Shown in pieces: positions 35,501 through 44,540 of a DNA stretch of 64,000 nt. Every line of letters starts with the position of its first letter. Position 1 is the stretch's first letter. A program made the translations under genes and the position numbers. The DNA lies in assembly GCA_009746045.1 (NCBI GenBank), contig RPFO01000702.1:996001-1060000 (forward strand). The letters are read 5' to 3'. Source of the DNA: Mesostigma viride (Eukaryota > Streptophyta > Mesostigmatophyceae > Mesostigmatales > Mesostigmataceae). The notes beneath the pieces are model-generated. The model was not told where the DNA came from. It made no database searches and worked only from the letters and a program-made list of their open reading frames with translations.

Positions 35501-36248
35501 AAATGATGATCATGCAGCAGTAAATATAAAACCTACTCCAGCTCTGCAAAAAACTAATTTTAGAATAGCTGGTTTAGCTTTCCTTGTGGCTTTCGGATTA
35601 GTTCTGTATTTTGTTATTGCTTATAAAGAATTATGGCTTAGTACACTTGATCGTTTGAATCTATTCCCTTCCCACAAAAACCAACAGCAAGAAGCCAGGC
35701 ATGATGAAACGGCAAAAGATATTAATGGTTGTTGTCTTGAGAATAGCGAAGAATTACCTCGATTTGCACCAGATTTGGATGAGGGAGAACCAGATGCGCT
35801 AAACGATACGGAGGATTTAAATCCGTATGATAATACAGCAGATACTGCTACTGATAATAGCCAAGAAATTGCTAATGCTAACCTGATTAATGACTTGAAT
35901 GATTACCGAATTTATCTTGCCAATGTTAATGAATTTCTACAAAATTTTTATAAAGATCAATCGTATTCCAAGAATTTGGATATTATAATGCAGATTGAAC
36001 TTCCAAAAGAATTTGAAGAACTAATGGTGTTGTGCAAACGTTATGATAGTATGTTAGCTCAGAATGTTCCGTCTTATGAGCAGGTTTTCTTATTTGATAC
36101 AGATATTTTTAGTAAATTTTTAAAAATTAAAAAAGAAACTGATTTTTATAAGGAAAGGAAACAATTAAAAGCAAAAATTGAAAATAAAATTGGTTCGTTT
36201 ATTGAGTATGCGTTCTCTATTGATTTGCAGCAGGAATTTTTGGAATAG
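35463..36248 (+). CDS. Membrane protein in the hemD-hemY interval (Mic60/mitofilin position)
   Basis: 261 residues: cytoplasmic N-terminus, one membrane helix (about 36-55), an acidic low-complexity stretch (about 75-140) and a helical C-terminal part. In alphaproteobacteria the gene between hemD and hemY encodes the bacterial Mic60 (mitofilin, COG4223) that bends membranes. This protein has the same topology and place, but is shorter and I cannot see the conserved mitofilin signature. It overlaps hemD by 38 bases. Homology by position is inferred. Confidence 0.6.
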   Translation: MTSTENIKKKKYENDDHAAVNIKPTPALQKTNFRIAGLAFLVAFGLVLYFVIAYKELWLSTLDRLNLFPSHKNQQQEARHDETAKDINGCCLENSEELPRFAPDLDEGEPDALNDTEDLNPYDNTADTATDNSQEIANANLINDLNDYRIYLANVNEFLQNFYKDQSYSKNLDIIMQIELPKEFEELMVLCKRYDSMLAQNVPSYEQVFLFDTDIFSKFLKIKKETDFYKERKQLKAKIENKIGSFIEYAFSIDLQQEFLE

Positions 36249-36348
36249 TAACTAAGAATTGCCGCTTATAATAGGCATATTTTTCGTATGCGTTATATCA
36301 ACAATCAAGAAGTTATACTTTGGGATATAAAATTATTTGAGTAAAAAC

Positions 36349-37419
36349 ATGATTAGATTTCTGATTTTATGTACGATTTTCTTCCTTCTTTATTTTGGTT
36401 TTAATACCATTAGTGAGTTTGACTCAGCTGTTAATATATCAGTTTTAGATTATCAGATTCAAACAACCACCTTTACTTTAATTGCCGTCTTTTTAATTGC
36501 TCAGTTGTTATTAATGATAGGGCTAAAAACTATCTTTTCGATATTTGATTTACCTTTTATCATAAGCCGTAGCTGGCATAAGAGAAAGCTAAAAAAAATA
36601 AACGAGTGTTTATTAAAAATAATCTCGGAACTTATCATGGGTAATAAGCAGAAATCATTAGAGGTAGCAAACAAGCTTTTACCAGATTTGGGCGAAAACT
36701 GCATGGAGTTTGCAAATCTTGTTCTCGCAGAATCGTCAAGCAGTTTGGACGTGCAAATTCAAAGGCTTCGTAATTTAGTCGGTAAAAAGAATTATAGTAT
36801 ATATGCTGCAAAAAGGCTTGCACAAATCTTTTTTGATAACGGACGATATGCAGAATCAGAAGAATATGCCAATAAAGCATTCAATGAAAATGATACCCAG
36901 CCTTCCCTTATGATTATGCTAATTCGGATTTACGCAAAAACTGCGGCTTGGAACAAAATGATATTTGTTATTTCTAAATTGCAAAGAGCCGACAGGAAGT
37001 TATTAGAGCATTACTCAGAAGAAATATCAGGTTATTACTACTTAGCGGCTAGAGATGCTGTTTCTGCGGGTAATGATAATGAAGCAGTAAAATTTTTAGA
37101 ATCCTCTTTAGAGCTTAAACCGGGCTATTTAGATGCATTAAATTTGTATACTGAATTAAACGTAAATATCAATAATTCTGCTTCGTTACTTAAAATACTG
37201 AAATCAGCTTTTATCAGCAATCCGTGTTTTGAAATTGCCCAGATGTATATCAAATGCTCAAGAAGTTCCGTAAATGCCATTTATGGGACTTTGGCTGGTC
37301 TTGTTAAACCGTCAGAAAATAATGCTTTGTTCCTCGCAATAGCTGCATATTTAGGTCTGTATGATAAAGTTGCGGAAATAAGAGAGCCAAAGCTTCTTAA
37401 CTATGAACCTAAAAGCTAA
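36349..37419 (+). CDS. hemY: HemY-like membrane protein with TPR region
   Basis: About 356 residues: two N-terminal membrane helices (about 1-20 and 40-60), the HemY_N helical domain ('SRSWHKRKLKKINECLLKI'), then TPR-like repeats in the second half ('NDNEAVKFLESSLELKPGYLDAL'-type). HemY of this family is encoded beside hemD; its biochemical role is unclear and it is not the oxidase of the same name. The ATG at 36349 is preferred over an in-frame TTG at 36337 that adds only four residues. Its end overlaps zapE by 17 bases. Confidence 0.8.
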   Translation: MIRFLILCTIFFLLYFGFNTISEFDSAVNISVLDYQIQTTTFTLIAVFLIAQLLLMIGLKTIFSIFDLPFIISRSWHKRKLKKINECLLKIISELIMGNKQKSLEVANKLLPDLGENCMEFANLVLAESSSSLDVQIQRLRNLVGKKNYSIYAAKRLAQIFFDNGRYAESEEYANKAFNENDTQPSLMIMLIRIYAKTAAWNKMIFVISKLQRADRKLLEHYSEEISGYYYLAARDAVSAGNDNEAVKFLESSLELKPGYLDALNLYTELNVNINNSASLLKILKSAFISNPCFEIAQMYIKCSRSSVNAIYGTLAGLVKPSENNALFLAIAAYLGLYDKVAEIREPKLLNYEPKS

Positions 37420-38482
37420 AATGGGTTTTAGCCTTAGTTTTCCGAATATAATTCTAGATAAAAGGCAACACCTCTTATATGAGGGCTTGAAGAGGTTAGC
37501 TGAGTCCATAAATAAAAGATCTTTTGTAGAAAATATTCTAGCCAAATTCAAAAACTCAAAAAACCCTAAAGGTGTTTATCTTTATGGTGATGTGGGGCGT
37601 GGAAAAACGATGCTTATGCAAATGTTTTTTGCAACGATTTTAGCTGGAAAAAAGTTTATTCATTTTCAAAATTTTATGCAGGAGCTACACTACAAAGTCC
37701 ATAGTTTACAGTCAGCTAACGGAGATGATAAAACAGTTCAAAACCTTGCCCATGAAATTGCAAGTGGGGCCATAGTTTTGTGTATTGATGAATTTGAGAT
37801 AAAGGATATTACGGATGCAATGCTTATAATGAGGTTATTTTCGTTTTTATCTCAAAACGGGGTTTTTATTTTTCTAACTACTAATGCAGCTCCCGATGAT
37901 TTATATAAAGATGGTCTGCAGCGAGAATTATTTTTACCTTTTATTGAAAACATAAAGAAAAATTTTATGGTTTTGAATCTAGATAATGAAAAAGATTATC
38001 GTTTAGAGAAAGTAGCAAGTACCAGGAATAAAATACTTTTTCCTATTAATGAAGAAAATAATACTGCCTTTAATAGAATTAAGAATAGTTTATGTTCCAG
38101 CGAAGAGCTTTATCCAGGTAAATTTGAAGTGTTTGGCCGGGAAGTGATTTTTGCTAATACTCATCAAAACATTTTATTTACTAACTTTGATGAACTATTT
38201 ATGCAGGATTTTGGTTATGCAGATTATGTAAAACTTTGTCAGAGATTTGGAATAATAGTACTCGAAGGTGTAAGGCGAGTTGCTGAAGATGAAACAAATA
38301 TTATTACCAGAGTTATTAATTTTATTGATAATGCTTATTTCTATAAGGTCTTATTATTTGCTTTACTTGAAACCGAGCCGTCTTTAATATATACCTCCGG
38401 TAAGAGATTAGCAGAATTTCAGAGAGCTGTTTCAAGGTTAAATGAGATGAATAGTAGTGATGAAAAATTGGAACAACCCTAA
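37403..38482 (+). CDS. zapE: Cell division ATPase ZapE (AFG1-like)
   Basis: AAA+ ATPase related to mitochondrial AFG1/LACE1; in E. coli it acts on the Z-ring during division. 'GVYLYGDVGRGKTMLMQMFF' carries Walker A (about residues 52-71), 'VLCIDEFEIKDITDAML' is the Walker B and family signature, and 'FLTTNAAPDDLYKDGLQRE' gives sensor 1. 359 residues is normal. The last residues overlap tmk. Confidence 0.95.
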   Translation: MNLKAKMGFSLSFPNIILDKRQHLLYEGLKRLAESINKRSFVENILAKFKNSKNPKGVYLYGDVGRGKTMLMQMFFATILAGKKFIHFQNFMQELHYKVHSLQSANGDDKTVQNLAHEIASGAIVLCIDEFEIKDITDAMLIMRLFSFLSQNGVFIFLTTNAAPDDLYKDGLQRELFLPFIENIKKNFMVLNLDNEKDYRLEKVASTRNKILFPINEENNTAFNRIKNSLCSSEELYPGKFEVFGREVIFANTHQNILFTNFDELFMQDFGYADYVKLCQRFGIIVLEGVRRVAEDETNIITRVINFIDNAYFYKVLLFALLETEPSLIYTSGKRLAEFQRAVSRLNEMNSSDEKLEQP

Positions 38483-39089
38483 ATTTATTACTTTTGAAGG
38501 GGGAGAGGGAAGTGGTAAGTCTACCCAGAGTAGGAAACTTTATGAGTATTTAGCTTTAAAAGGTATTAAGGTTATCCATACACGTGAGGTAGGCGGCACT
38601 AAGGAGGCTGAAGAAATTCGCAACCTTCTGATTCATCAGCATTTGTATCATGTTTCTGAGCTAATGCTGGTCATGGCTGCTAGATATGAGCATATTAACA
38701 AGTTGATCGTACCCGCTTTGCGGGATGGATATACGGTTATTTGCGATCGATTTGTTGATTCTACTGCCTGTTATCAAGCAGGAGACAATCTTACAATAGA
38801 AGATATCTTTGACCTTCATAACAAATTAATGAGAGCAAGTGATGATCACAGAGTTGTTATGCCTGATGTTACATTTTTTATGGATCTAGAACCGCAAATC
38901 GGCATAAAAAGAAGCTTCCAAACGGGAGACGTAAATAAGTTTGAAGATAAAAATATGAATTTTCACCAAGCAGTTTACGAAAGGTTCAAACTTATTGCAA
39001 GTATGTATATAGACCGGATCAAGGTAATCAATTGTAGAAACAAAGAAATAGAGAATATTCACCAAGAAGTATTATCGCTAATTAACTAA
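38460..39089 (+). CDS. tmk: Thymidylate kinase
   Basis: Phosphorylates dTMP to dTDP. P-loop 'FEGGEGSGKSTQ' (about residues 11-22), 'TREVGGT' (usually TREPGGT) and 'CDRFVDST' with the DR motif. 209 residues is normal. ATG at 38460 is preferred over the GTG one codon earlier. The gene ends 'HQEVLSLIN' and the DNA for this tail is repeated at 42278-42313 behind the symporter/kinase module, suggesting that foreign DNA was inserted at this 3' end. Confidence 0.95.
   Translation: MKNWNNPKFITFEGGEGSGKSTQSRKLYEYLALKGIKVIHTREVGGTKEAEEIRNLLIHQHLYHVSELMLVMAARYEHINKLIVPALRDGYTVICDRFVDSTACYQAGDNLTIEDIFDLHNKLMRASDDHRVVMPDVTFFMDLEPQIGIKRSFQTGDVNKFEDKNMNFHQAVYERFKLIASMYIDRIKVINCRNKEIENIHQEVLSLIN
39054..39088. 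repeat. Direct repeat copy 1: 3' tail of tmk
   Basis: The last 35 bases of tmk, from 'aatattcacc' to the stop. They recur at 42278-42313 with one substitution and one inserted T; the final 22 bases are identical. This copy is within the working gene, so it is the left boundary of the 3.2-kb insert. Confidence 0.85.
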
Positions 39090-39101
39090 ATATAATAAGG
39101 A

Positions 39102-39145
39102 AGGCAAATAAATGTTAGAGCAAAAATTCCTGTTTATTTTTGCCT
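39102..39145 (+). terminator. Hairpin behind tmk
   Basis: An 'aggcaaataaa' arm (39102-39112) pairs with 'tttatttttgcct' (39133-39145) with two unpaired Ts. It lies just behind the tmk stop and before the symporter gene. It could act as a terminator for the der-to-tmk unit, although the T-run is inside the stem rather than after it. Confidence 0.4.
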
Positions 39146-39202
39146 AAAAAGCTTATATATTAATCAACTATGGGTTACGTAATTTAAAAATACACTTCAA
39201 AC

Positions 39203-40606
39203 ATGGAATTTGACATAGATTCAGGAATTTTTATTGGGTTTTTGGTAGCTAATTTGTTGCTGGGTTTATCTTCTAGCCGTGGTATTACGAGTATAAAAGA
39301 ATACGCCGTAGGTCACAGAAATTTTAGCACGGCAACCATAGTTGCTACTATCGTTGCTACTTGGGTTAGTGGAAGTGTTTTTTATAACGGGGTAGCTGGT
39401 TCTTATAGCAAAGGATTAAACTATATATGGTCATCAGGGTTTGGAGCTCCTTTATACATGTTAATGATAGGGTTGTTCTTTGCTCCAAGGATGGCTGAAT
39501 TCTTGGGTAAACTTTCCATAGCAGAGGCTATGGGAGAGTTATTTGGTAAGAAAGTTAGAATAATTACGGCAATATCCAGTTTTATAGGTGTTTGCGGTGT
39601 TATAGCTGTTCAATTAAAAATTGCTGCTATGATTTTTGAACTTATCGGTATCCCAAATATTTATGGTATAGTATCTGCAGGTTTTATCGTGAGTGTTTAT
39701 TCTGCTTTAGGCGGAATAAAATCCGTTACTTTTACCGATATAATTCAGTTTATTACTTTTTGTGTAATAATGCCAATAGTAGCTTATACTTTTTTAAATA
39801 ATGTTAATAATACTGATGCAATAATAGACACTTTAATAAATAATCCTTTATTTGATTATAAGAAAGTATTTGATTTTTCTAATAGCAGTAACTTTATTTA
39901 CATTTCGCTCTTTATTTGGAACATAATACCGGCATTTAGCCCCGCATATTTCCAAAGGGTATCAATGGCTAAAGATGTTCAGCAGGTAAAAAAATCATTT
40001 TGTATAGCTTCTATTACCTGTTTAGGATTATCGCTCCTGATATGCTGGATTGCAATATTGATGTTAATAAACCATCCTAATGTTAATCAAAAAGACATTC
40101 TTCATGTTCTGATTTCCAATATTAATTTCATAGTTGGATTAAAAGGTTTACTTCTTTCAGGAATTATGGCCATGATCCTTTCTACTATTGATTCTTACAT
40201 TAACTCTACAGCAGTAATTATTGTAAATGATTTTTGCAAACCTCTGGAGATTAAGTTGTTTAACGATCAACTACCATTTACCAGAATTGTTTCTTTAATA
40301 ATAGGTATCCTGTCTATAATAATTGCTATTGTAAATAACGGAACATCGATGGAGCTCTTTCTTTTAGCTTCATCCTTTTACATGCCAATAGTAACTGTTC
40401 CGTTTATTATGGCAATTTTTGGATTTAGAAGTAGTGGAAAATCAGTTATACTAGGGATGGTAGCTGGGTTTTCAACAGTTTTAGTATGGGATTATGTCCT
40501 GAAAATTAAAATTGCAAATTCCATCCCTTTTGCAATGTTATCAAATTTGGTAATGCTTATGGGAACATTATTTGTTAAAACAGCATGGAGGCTGGATTGG
40601 GATTAA
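39203..40606 (+). CDS. Sodium:solute symporter (SSF family)
   Basis: 467 residues, 12-13 membrane helices. SSF landmarks: 'YAVGHRNFSTATIVATIVATWVSG' region (about 33-56), 'GFGAPLYMLMIGLFFAPRMAE', and 'YSALGGIKSVTFTDIIQF' (about 168-185), equivalent to the 'GGxxaV..TD..Q' signature. It overlaps the histidine kinase gene by 35 bases in another frame. In CbrA-type sensors an SSF transporter domain is fused in front of a kinase, so the pair probably acts as one sensor for an exported or imported solute. Flanked by tmk tail repeats. Confidence 0.88.
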   Translation: MEFDIDSGIFIGFLVANLLLGLSSSRGITSIKEYAVGHRNFSTATIVATIVATWVSGSVFYNGVAGSYSKGLNYIWSSGFGAPLYMLMIGLFFAPRMAEFLGKLSIAEAMGELFGKKVRIITAISSFIGVCGVIAVQLKIAAMIFELIGIPNIYGIVSAGFIVSVYSALGGIKSVTFTDIIQFITFCVIMPIVAYTFLNNVNNTDAIIDTLINNPLFDYKKVFDFSNSSNFIYISLFIWNIIPAFSPAYFQRVSMAKDVQQVKKSFCIASITCLGLSLLICWIAILMLINHPNVNQKDILHVLISNINFIVGLKGLLLSGIMAMILSTIDSYINSTAVIIVNDFCKPLEIKLFNDQLPFTRIVSLIIGILSIIIAIVNNGTSMELFLLASSFYMPIVTVPFIMAIFGFRSSGKSVILGMVAGFSTVLVWDYVLKIKIANSIPFAMLSNLVMLMGTLFVKTAWRLDWD

Positions 40607-42041
40607 GGATAAGAGCGGGCTAATTCAGGTTCGCAAAGAAAGGAGAAGAAGATTACGGCAGTTATGGTCAGATATTAAGTCCTTTAACCTGATAGAGGTT
40701 TATAAGAATAATTATCCTCAAGGTGATGGGTTAATTTCCATACTCGGCTTTTATGTGATGCTTTCTGTATTTGCTACCACGAATTTATTACCTGAAGAAT
40801 ATAGACTTCAGCACCTAGATATACTTGATGTGCTTTATCCGATAGCTGTTAGCAGTTCAGCAATTTTAATTAGTTATCCGTTATGGCTTTGGAACTGGAA
40901 AGAAAGCAGATTCGTAGGAGTATTCTGGAATCTGATTATGTTCTGGGTATTAATCTGCTTTACCTTTTTAACGGTGTTAGTTGGTGGATTTTCTGAAGTA
41001 CAGCTAATGGTGTTTATGATGAATGTTGTTATCATTTCCTCTTTAGGTAAATGGCAATGGTCGTTATTTAATTTTGTATCGGGGATTGTCTTGGTTACTG
41101 TGTTTTATAATAATTATTACCCGGGCAATTTAGATAATGTTGAGTTCGCCTCATCGCAATTCAAGATATTTTATTTACTGTTATTACTTATTAGCACCTT
41201 AATTCTTTTCCTGAAACCCAAACAGGAGCATCAGGAGCTAACTGAAGAAAAGAACGAGCATCTAAGTGGCCGGATAAACATGTACAAGGAGCAGACCAGG
41301 GAAGCAGAAGCATTAAAAGGCCGTTTTATTCGCAATATAACGCATGAATATCACGCTCCGATGACGGGGATATCGAGCATGGCTCAGGTACTGGTTCAGG
41401 ATTATGATAAGTTAAATGATGAGCAGCGAAAAGTAGCAGCTAAAACGATATTAGATAGCTCGCTTCGTCTTGAGGTATTTGATTCGAATATATCAAGCCT
41501 CTCAAAATTAAATAAACCAAGTTATGACTTAAAACTAGCAGAGACGGATTTTAGCCAGCTAGTAGAGGATAGGGTTGCACTTTGCCGCAAGCTATATGAG
41601 AATGAGGAAGAAAGTACTATTCACTGGCGAGAAGGACCGGAGAAAAGAACACGAAACTGGCAGCTGGATATTGAAGAGGGGATCATCTTAAATATTGATA
41701 AATACTACCTAAGCCAGGCGATAGATAATCTGATCATCAATAGTATCAATTATGCCAAAAGCGGAACTATTGCAATTAGCATCAAACGGGATAATGATAA
41801 TGAAAAGATAATCTTTAGCATTAGTGACGAGGGAATAGGGATACCACCAAGTGAATTAGACGAAGTATTTGAAGAATTTACGGTAAGTTCTAGAACCCAA
41901 AGTTTTGCCGGCGGAAGAGGAGTAGGCCTTGCGGTGTGCAAAAAGGTTATTGAAGTACACTGCGGGAATATCAAGGCCGAAAGTAAAAGAATGGGTACTA
42001 CAATCAGCTTTACCTTACCAAAAGTAATTAAAAGCCGCTAA
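40572..42041 (+). CDS. Membrane sensor histidine kinase, coupled to the symporter
   Basis: 489 residues: basic N-terminus (18-30), six or so membrane helices (about 52-215), a coiled-coil linker (218-250), the dimerisation helix with phosphoacceptor H258 in 'ITHEYHAPMTG' and the ATPase domain with N386/N390, 'SDEGIGIP' (418-425) and 'GGRGVGLAVCK' (447-457). The only in-frame start before the membrane part is a TTG inside the symporter gene, so it is either coupled by overlap or a frameshifted half of a single SSF-kinase gene. No response regulator adjoins. Base composition is richer in GC than neighbours (41341-41400 and 41881-41940 are 55% GC by hand count), suggesting transfer. Confidence 0.88.
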   Translation: MLKQHGGWIGIKDKSGLIQVRKERRRRLRQLWSDIKSFNLIEVYKNNYPQGDGLISILGFYVMLSVFATTNLLPEEYRLQHLDILDVLYPIAVSSSAILISYPLWLWNWKESRFVGVFWNLIMFWVLICFTFLTVLVGGFSEVQLMVFMMNVVIISSLGKWQWSLFNFVSGIVLVTVFYNNYYPGNLDNVEFASSQFKIFYLLLLLISTLILFLKPKQEHQELTEEKNEHLSGRINMYKEQTREAEALKGRFIRNITHEYHAPMTGISSMAQVLVQDYDKLNDEQRKVAAKTILDSSLRLEVFDSNISSLSKLNKPSYDLKLAETDFSQLVEDRVALCRKLYENEEESTIHWREGPEKRTRNWQLDIEEGIILNIDKYYLSQAIDNLIINSINYAKSGTIAISIKRDNDNEKIIFSISDEGIGIPPSELDEVFEEFTVSSRTQSFAGGRGVGLAVCKKVIEVHCGNIKAESKRMGTTISFTLPKVIKSR

Positions 42042-42338
42042 AGAGGAGTTTAGCTATTAAGTATCAAAACTATTTAAAAGTGAATTTGGAAGTCCAGAAA
42101 TTTTGATCAGCTTTTTGCAAAGCGGCCGATAGTTGAAACTTTGCGGTTATATTAGCTTTTAGCAAAGGGGTTGATATAATAAAAGTTTCTTGCTTATTGG
42201 CTTTACTCCAAAAGTTAAAATTTATGAGTTCAAGAAATGAAACAGATATTGTTACCTTAAAGAATAAAAAAATATATAATATCCACCAAGTAAGTATTAT
42301 CGCTAATTAACTACGTACAATATTAGAAACGCAGGCTT
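42042..42338. other. Intergenic region ending in a tmk tail copy
   Basis: 297 bases without a gene. It holds two imperfect copies of 'agcttttNgcaaag' (about 42109 and 42153), an inverted pair gcaaag/ctttgc around 42118-42145, and at its right end the second copy of the tmk 3' tail, 25 bases before the S9 peptidase start. The promoter of the peptidase must lie here. Confidence 0.5.
42278..42313. repeat. Direct repeat copy 2: orphan tail of tmk
   Basis: 36 bases matching the last 35 bases of tmk with one substitution and one inserted T, which breaks the tmk frame. Weaker similarity continues some 15-20 bases further upstream. There is no coding gene here, so this is a relic tail at the right boundary of the symporter/kinase insert. 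Confidence 0.85.
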
Positions 42339-44381
42339 ATGTTAAAATTAACTATAATATTTATACTAATTATTATAAATATCCATTATGAACTAGCTGT
42401 GGCTAAAGGTAATAATAGGGAAGGAATTATGAAAGAAGATCGTTTAATACCACGGGAAGTATTGTTTGGTAATCCGGATAAAATTGCAGTACGGATGAGC
42501 GAAGATGGGAAATATATTAGTTACCTTGCTCCATTAAAGGGGGTGCTAAACGTTTTCGTTGCGCCAGTTGAGAATCCTTTAGCAGGAAAGGCGGTTACGT
42601 CTGATAAGGAAAGAGGCATTAGAAGTTATTCTTGGGCTAAAAATAGCAATAACATTATTTATTCTATAGATAATAAAGGAGACGAAAATTTTAGGCTTTA
42701 TTCGATCGATATAAATACTAAAGAAAATATCCTTCTTACTCCAAAAGAAGGGGTTAGAGCTTCGGTGATCAAAAAGAGTAAAAGCTTTCCAGATGAGGTT
42801 TTAGTTCAGATGAACAAAAGAGTTCCTGAATATTTCGATATTTATAAAATTAATGTTAAATCAGGAAAAGCAGAAATTATTTTTGAAAATAAAGAAAAGT
42901 ACCTCAGCTTTATAATTGACGATAATTTTAAAATTCTCTTTGCTTATAAGATGCTGCCAACTGGTGAAGGGGAAATTTACAGTTTTAAGAATGGTAACCT
43001 TTCCAGTCCGCAGTTATTCCAAAAAATCAAGACAGAAGATATGCTCACTAGTTCACTTTTGCATATAACTGCCGATGGTAAAATTCTCTATGCTGTTGAT
43101 AGTAGTCAACGGGATAAATCAGCTCTTTTTGAAATAGATTTATCAACTCAAAAAAGAACTCTTCTTTATGAAGATGCAAGAGCCGATATAGATTCTTGTT
43201 TAGTAGACCCTATCACTAAAAAGATTCAAGCTGTATCAATTGATTATCTGCAAAAAGAATGGATAATTCTTGATCCGCAAATAAATGAGGATATAAAAAA
43301 TTTATCGAAGCTTAATGATGGCATCATTGAAATTACCTCCAGGGTAGAAAATGATAATAAATGGATAGTTGTTTATATGCAAGATGATGGTCCATATAAA
43401 TATTATTTATATGATCGGGCTACTGGAGAAGCTAAATTTTTATTTGTTTCTAATTCAAAACAAGAAGAATATTCTTTTGCTAAAATGCACCCAATGCAAA
43501 TTACTTCTCGGGATGGTTTAGAATTGGTTAGCTATTTAACATTACCTCGGTGGTTAGATAAGGGCGCACGGTTAGAAAATCCGATCCCGCTGATCCTGTA
43601 TGTCCACGGTGGACCAAATAGCAGAGACAATAAAGGTTATAATGCTACTCACCAATGGCTTGCTAATAGAGGTTATGCAGTACTTAGCGTTAATTATCGT
43701 GGCTCTACCGGCTTTGGCAAAAGCTTTATTAATGCCGGTGATGGGCAATGGGCTAGAAAAATGCAGGATGATCTAGAAGATGCGGTAAAATGGGCAATAG
43801 ACAATAACCTTGCTGATAAGAGTAAAATAGTGATTATGGGAGGTAGCTACGGTGGTTATGCCACCCTTGTGGGTATGAGTATGACACCTGATCTATACGC
43901 TGCAGGAATAGATATCGTTGGCCCATCTAATCTAGAGACTTTAATGAATTCGATTCCTCCTTACTGGAAACCAGTTTTTGCTCATTTAAAGAAAATTATA
44001 GGGGCTTCTCCTGATAATGAAAGCGGAAAAAATTTTCTATTTGAGCGTTCACCTCTTAATTATGTGAAAAATATCAAAAAACCTTTATTAATTGTACAGG
44101 GTGCTCATGATCCTCGTGTTAAAAAACTTGAGTCGGATCAAATAGTATCAGCCATGAAAAAGCATGGAATACCAGTAGTGTATTTACTTTATAAAGATGA
44201 AGGGCATGGGCTTGCCAGACCTGAAAATAGGATGTCGTTTTATGCTCACGCTGAGGTGTTTTTAGCAAATATTCTCCAAGGAAGGTATTTAGGGCACGAC
44301 GGTAATTTTCCAGGTTCTTCAATGGAGATAATAGAAGGCAAGGATCTGACCTGGACTAAAGAGGTTAGTTCTTCTTCCTAG
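42339..44381 (+). CDS. S9 family serine peptidase (prolyl oligopeptidase/acylaminoacyl peptidase type)
   Basis: 680 residues. N-terminal hydrophobic segment (about 3-22) looks like a signal peptide or anchor, so the enzyme is probably periplasmic. Residues 45-370 form a beta-propeller-like region. The alpha/beta-hydrolase domain has S503 in 'GGSYGGYATL', D591 in 'GAHDPRVKK' and H623 in 'DEGHGLARPENR', a complete triad. Cleaves short peptides. Likely role is recycling or use of host-derived peptides; substrate unknown. The tmk tail copy just upstream suggests that it once lay directly behind tmk. Confidence 0.93.
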   Translation: MLKLTIIFILIIINIHYELAVAKGNNREGIMKEDRLIPREVLFGNPDKIAVRMSEDGKYISYLAPLKGVLNVFVAPVENPLAGKAVTSDKERGIRSYSWAKNSNNIIYSIDNKGDENFRLYSIDINTKENILLTPKEGVRASVIKKSKSFPDEVLVQMNKRVPEYFDIYKINVKSGKAEIIFENKEKYLSFIIDDNFKILFAYKMLPTGEGEIYSFKNGNLSSPQLFQKIKTEDMLTSSLLHITADGKILYAVDSSQRDKSALFEIDLSTQKRTLLYEDARADIDSCLVDPITKKIQAVSIDYLQKEWIILDPQINEDIKNLSKLNDGIIEITSRVENDNKWIVVYMQDDGPYKYYLYDRATGEAKFLFVSNSKQEEYSFAKMHPMQITSRDGLELVSYLTLPRWLDKGARLENPIPLILYVHGGPNSRDNKGYNATHQWLANRGYAVLSVNYRGSTGFGKSFINAGDGQWARKMQDDLEDAVKWAIDNNLADKSKIVIMGGSYGGYATLVGMSMTPDLYAAGIDIVGPSNLETLMNSIPPYWKPVFAHLKKIIGASPDNESGKNFLFERSPLNYVKNIKKPLLIVQGAHDPRVKKLESDQIVSAMKKHGIPVVYLLYKDEGHGLARPENRMSFYAHAEVFLANILQGRYLGHDGNFPGSSMEIIEGKDLTWTKEVSSSS

Positions 44382-44436
44382 GTTTTTAATCATTGGACTT
44401 ATATGTATTAGCGCACGATGTTTTTTTCTTTTAAGG

Positions 44437-44454
44437 TTTAAAGTTAACTTTAAA
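44437..44454. repeat. 18-bp perfect palindrome upstream of BON lipoprotein gene
   Basis: A nine-base arm 'tttaaagtt' is followed directly by its reverse complement. It lies about 90 bases before the lipoprotein start. Possible regulator site; AT-rich palindromes of this size can also occur by chance. Confidence 0.35.
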
Positions 44455-44540
44455 GGTTTTGGAGCTTATACTAAATCTATTGATTGAAAATATTTCTTTT
44501 GTATAATGCTCTTGTAGTCATTGATTTAATAATTATTTTT

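Noticed and set aside
38550-38600. Thymidylate kinase has TREVGGT in place of TREPGGT
   Set aside because: P-loop, DR motif and length are all normal; the proline position tolerates change, so I do not treat this as damage.
42109-42166. Imperfect repeats and gcaaag/ctttgc inverted pair before the S9 peptidase gene
   Set aside because: Short and mismatched; reported in the intergenic entry but too weak for a separate regulatory claim.
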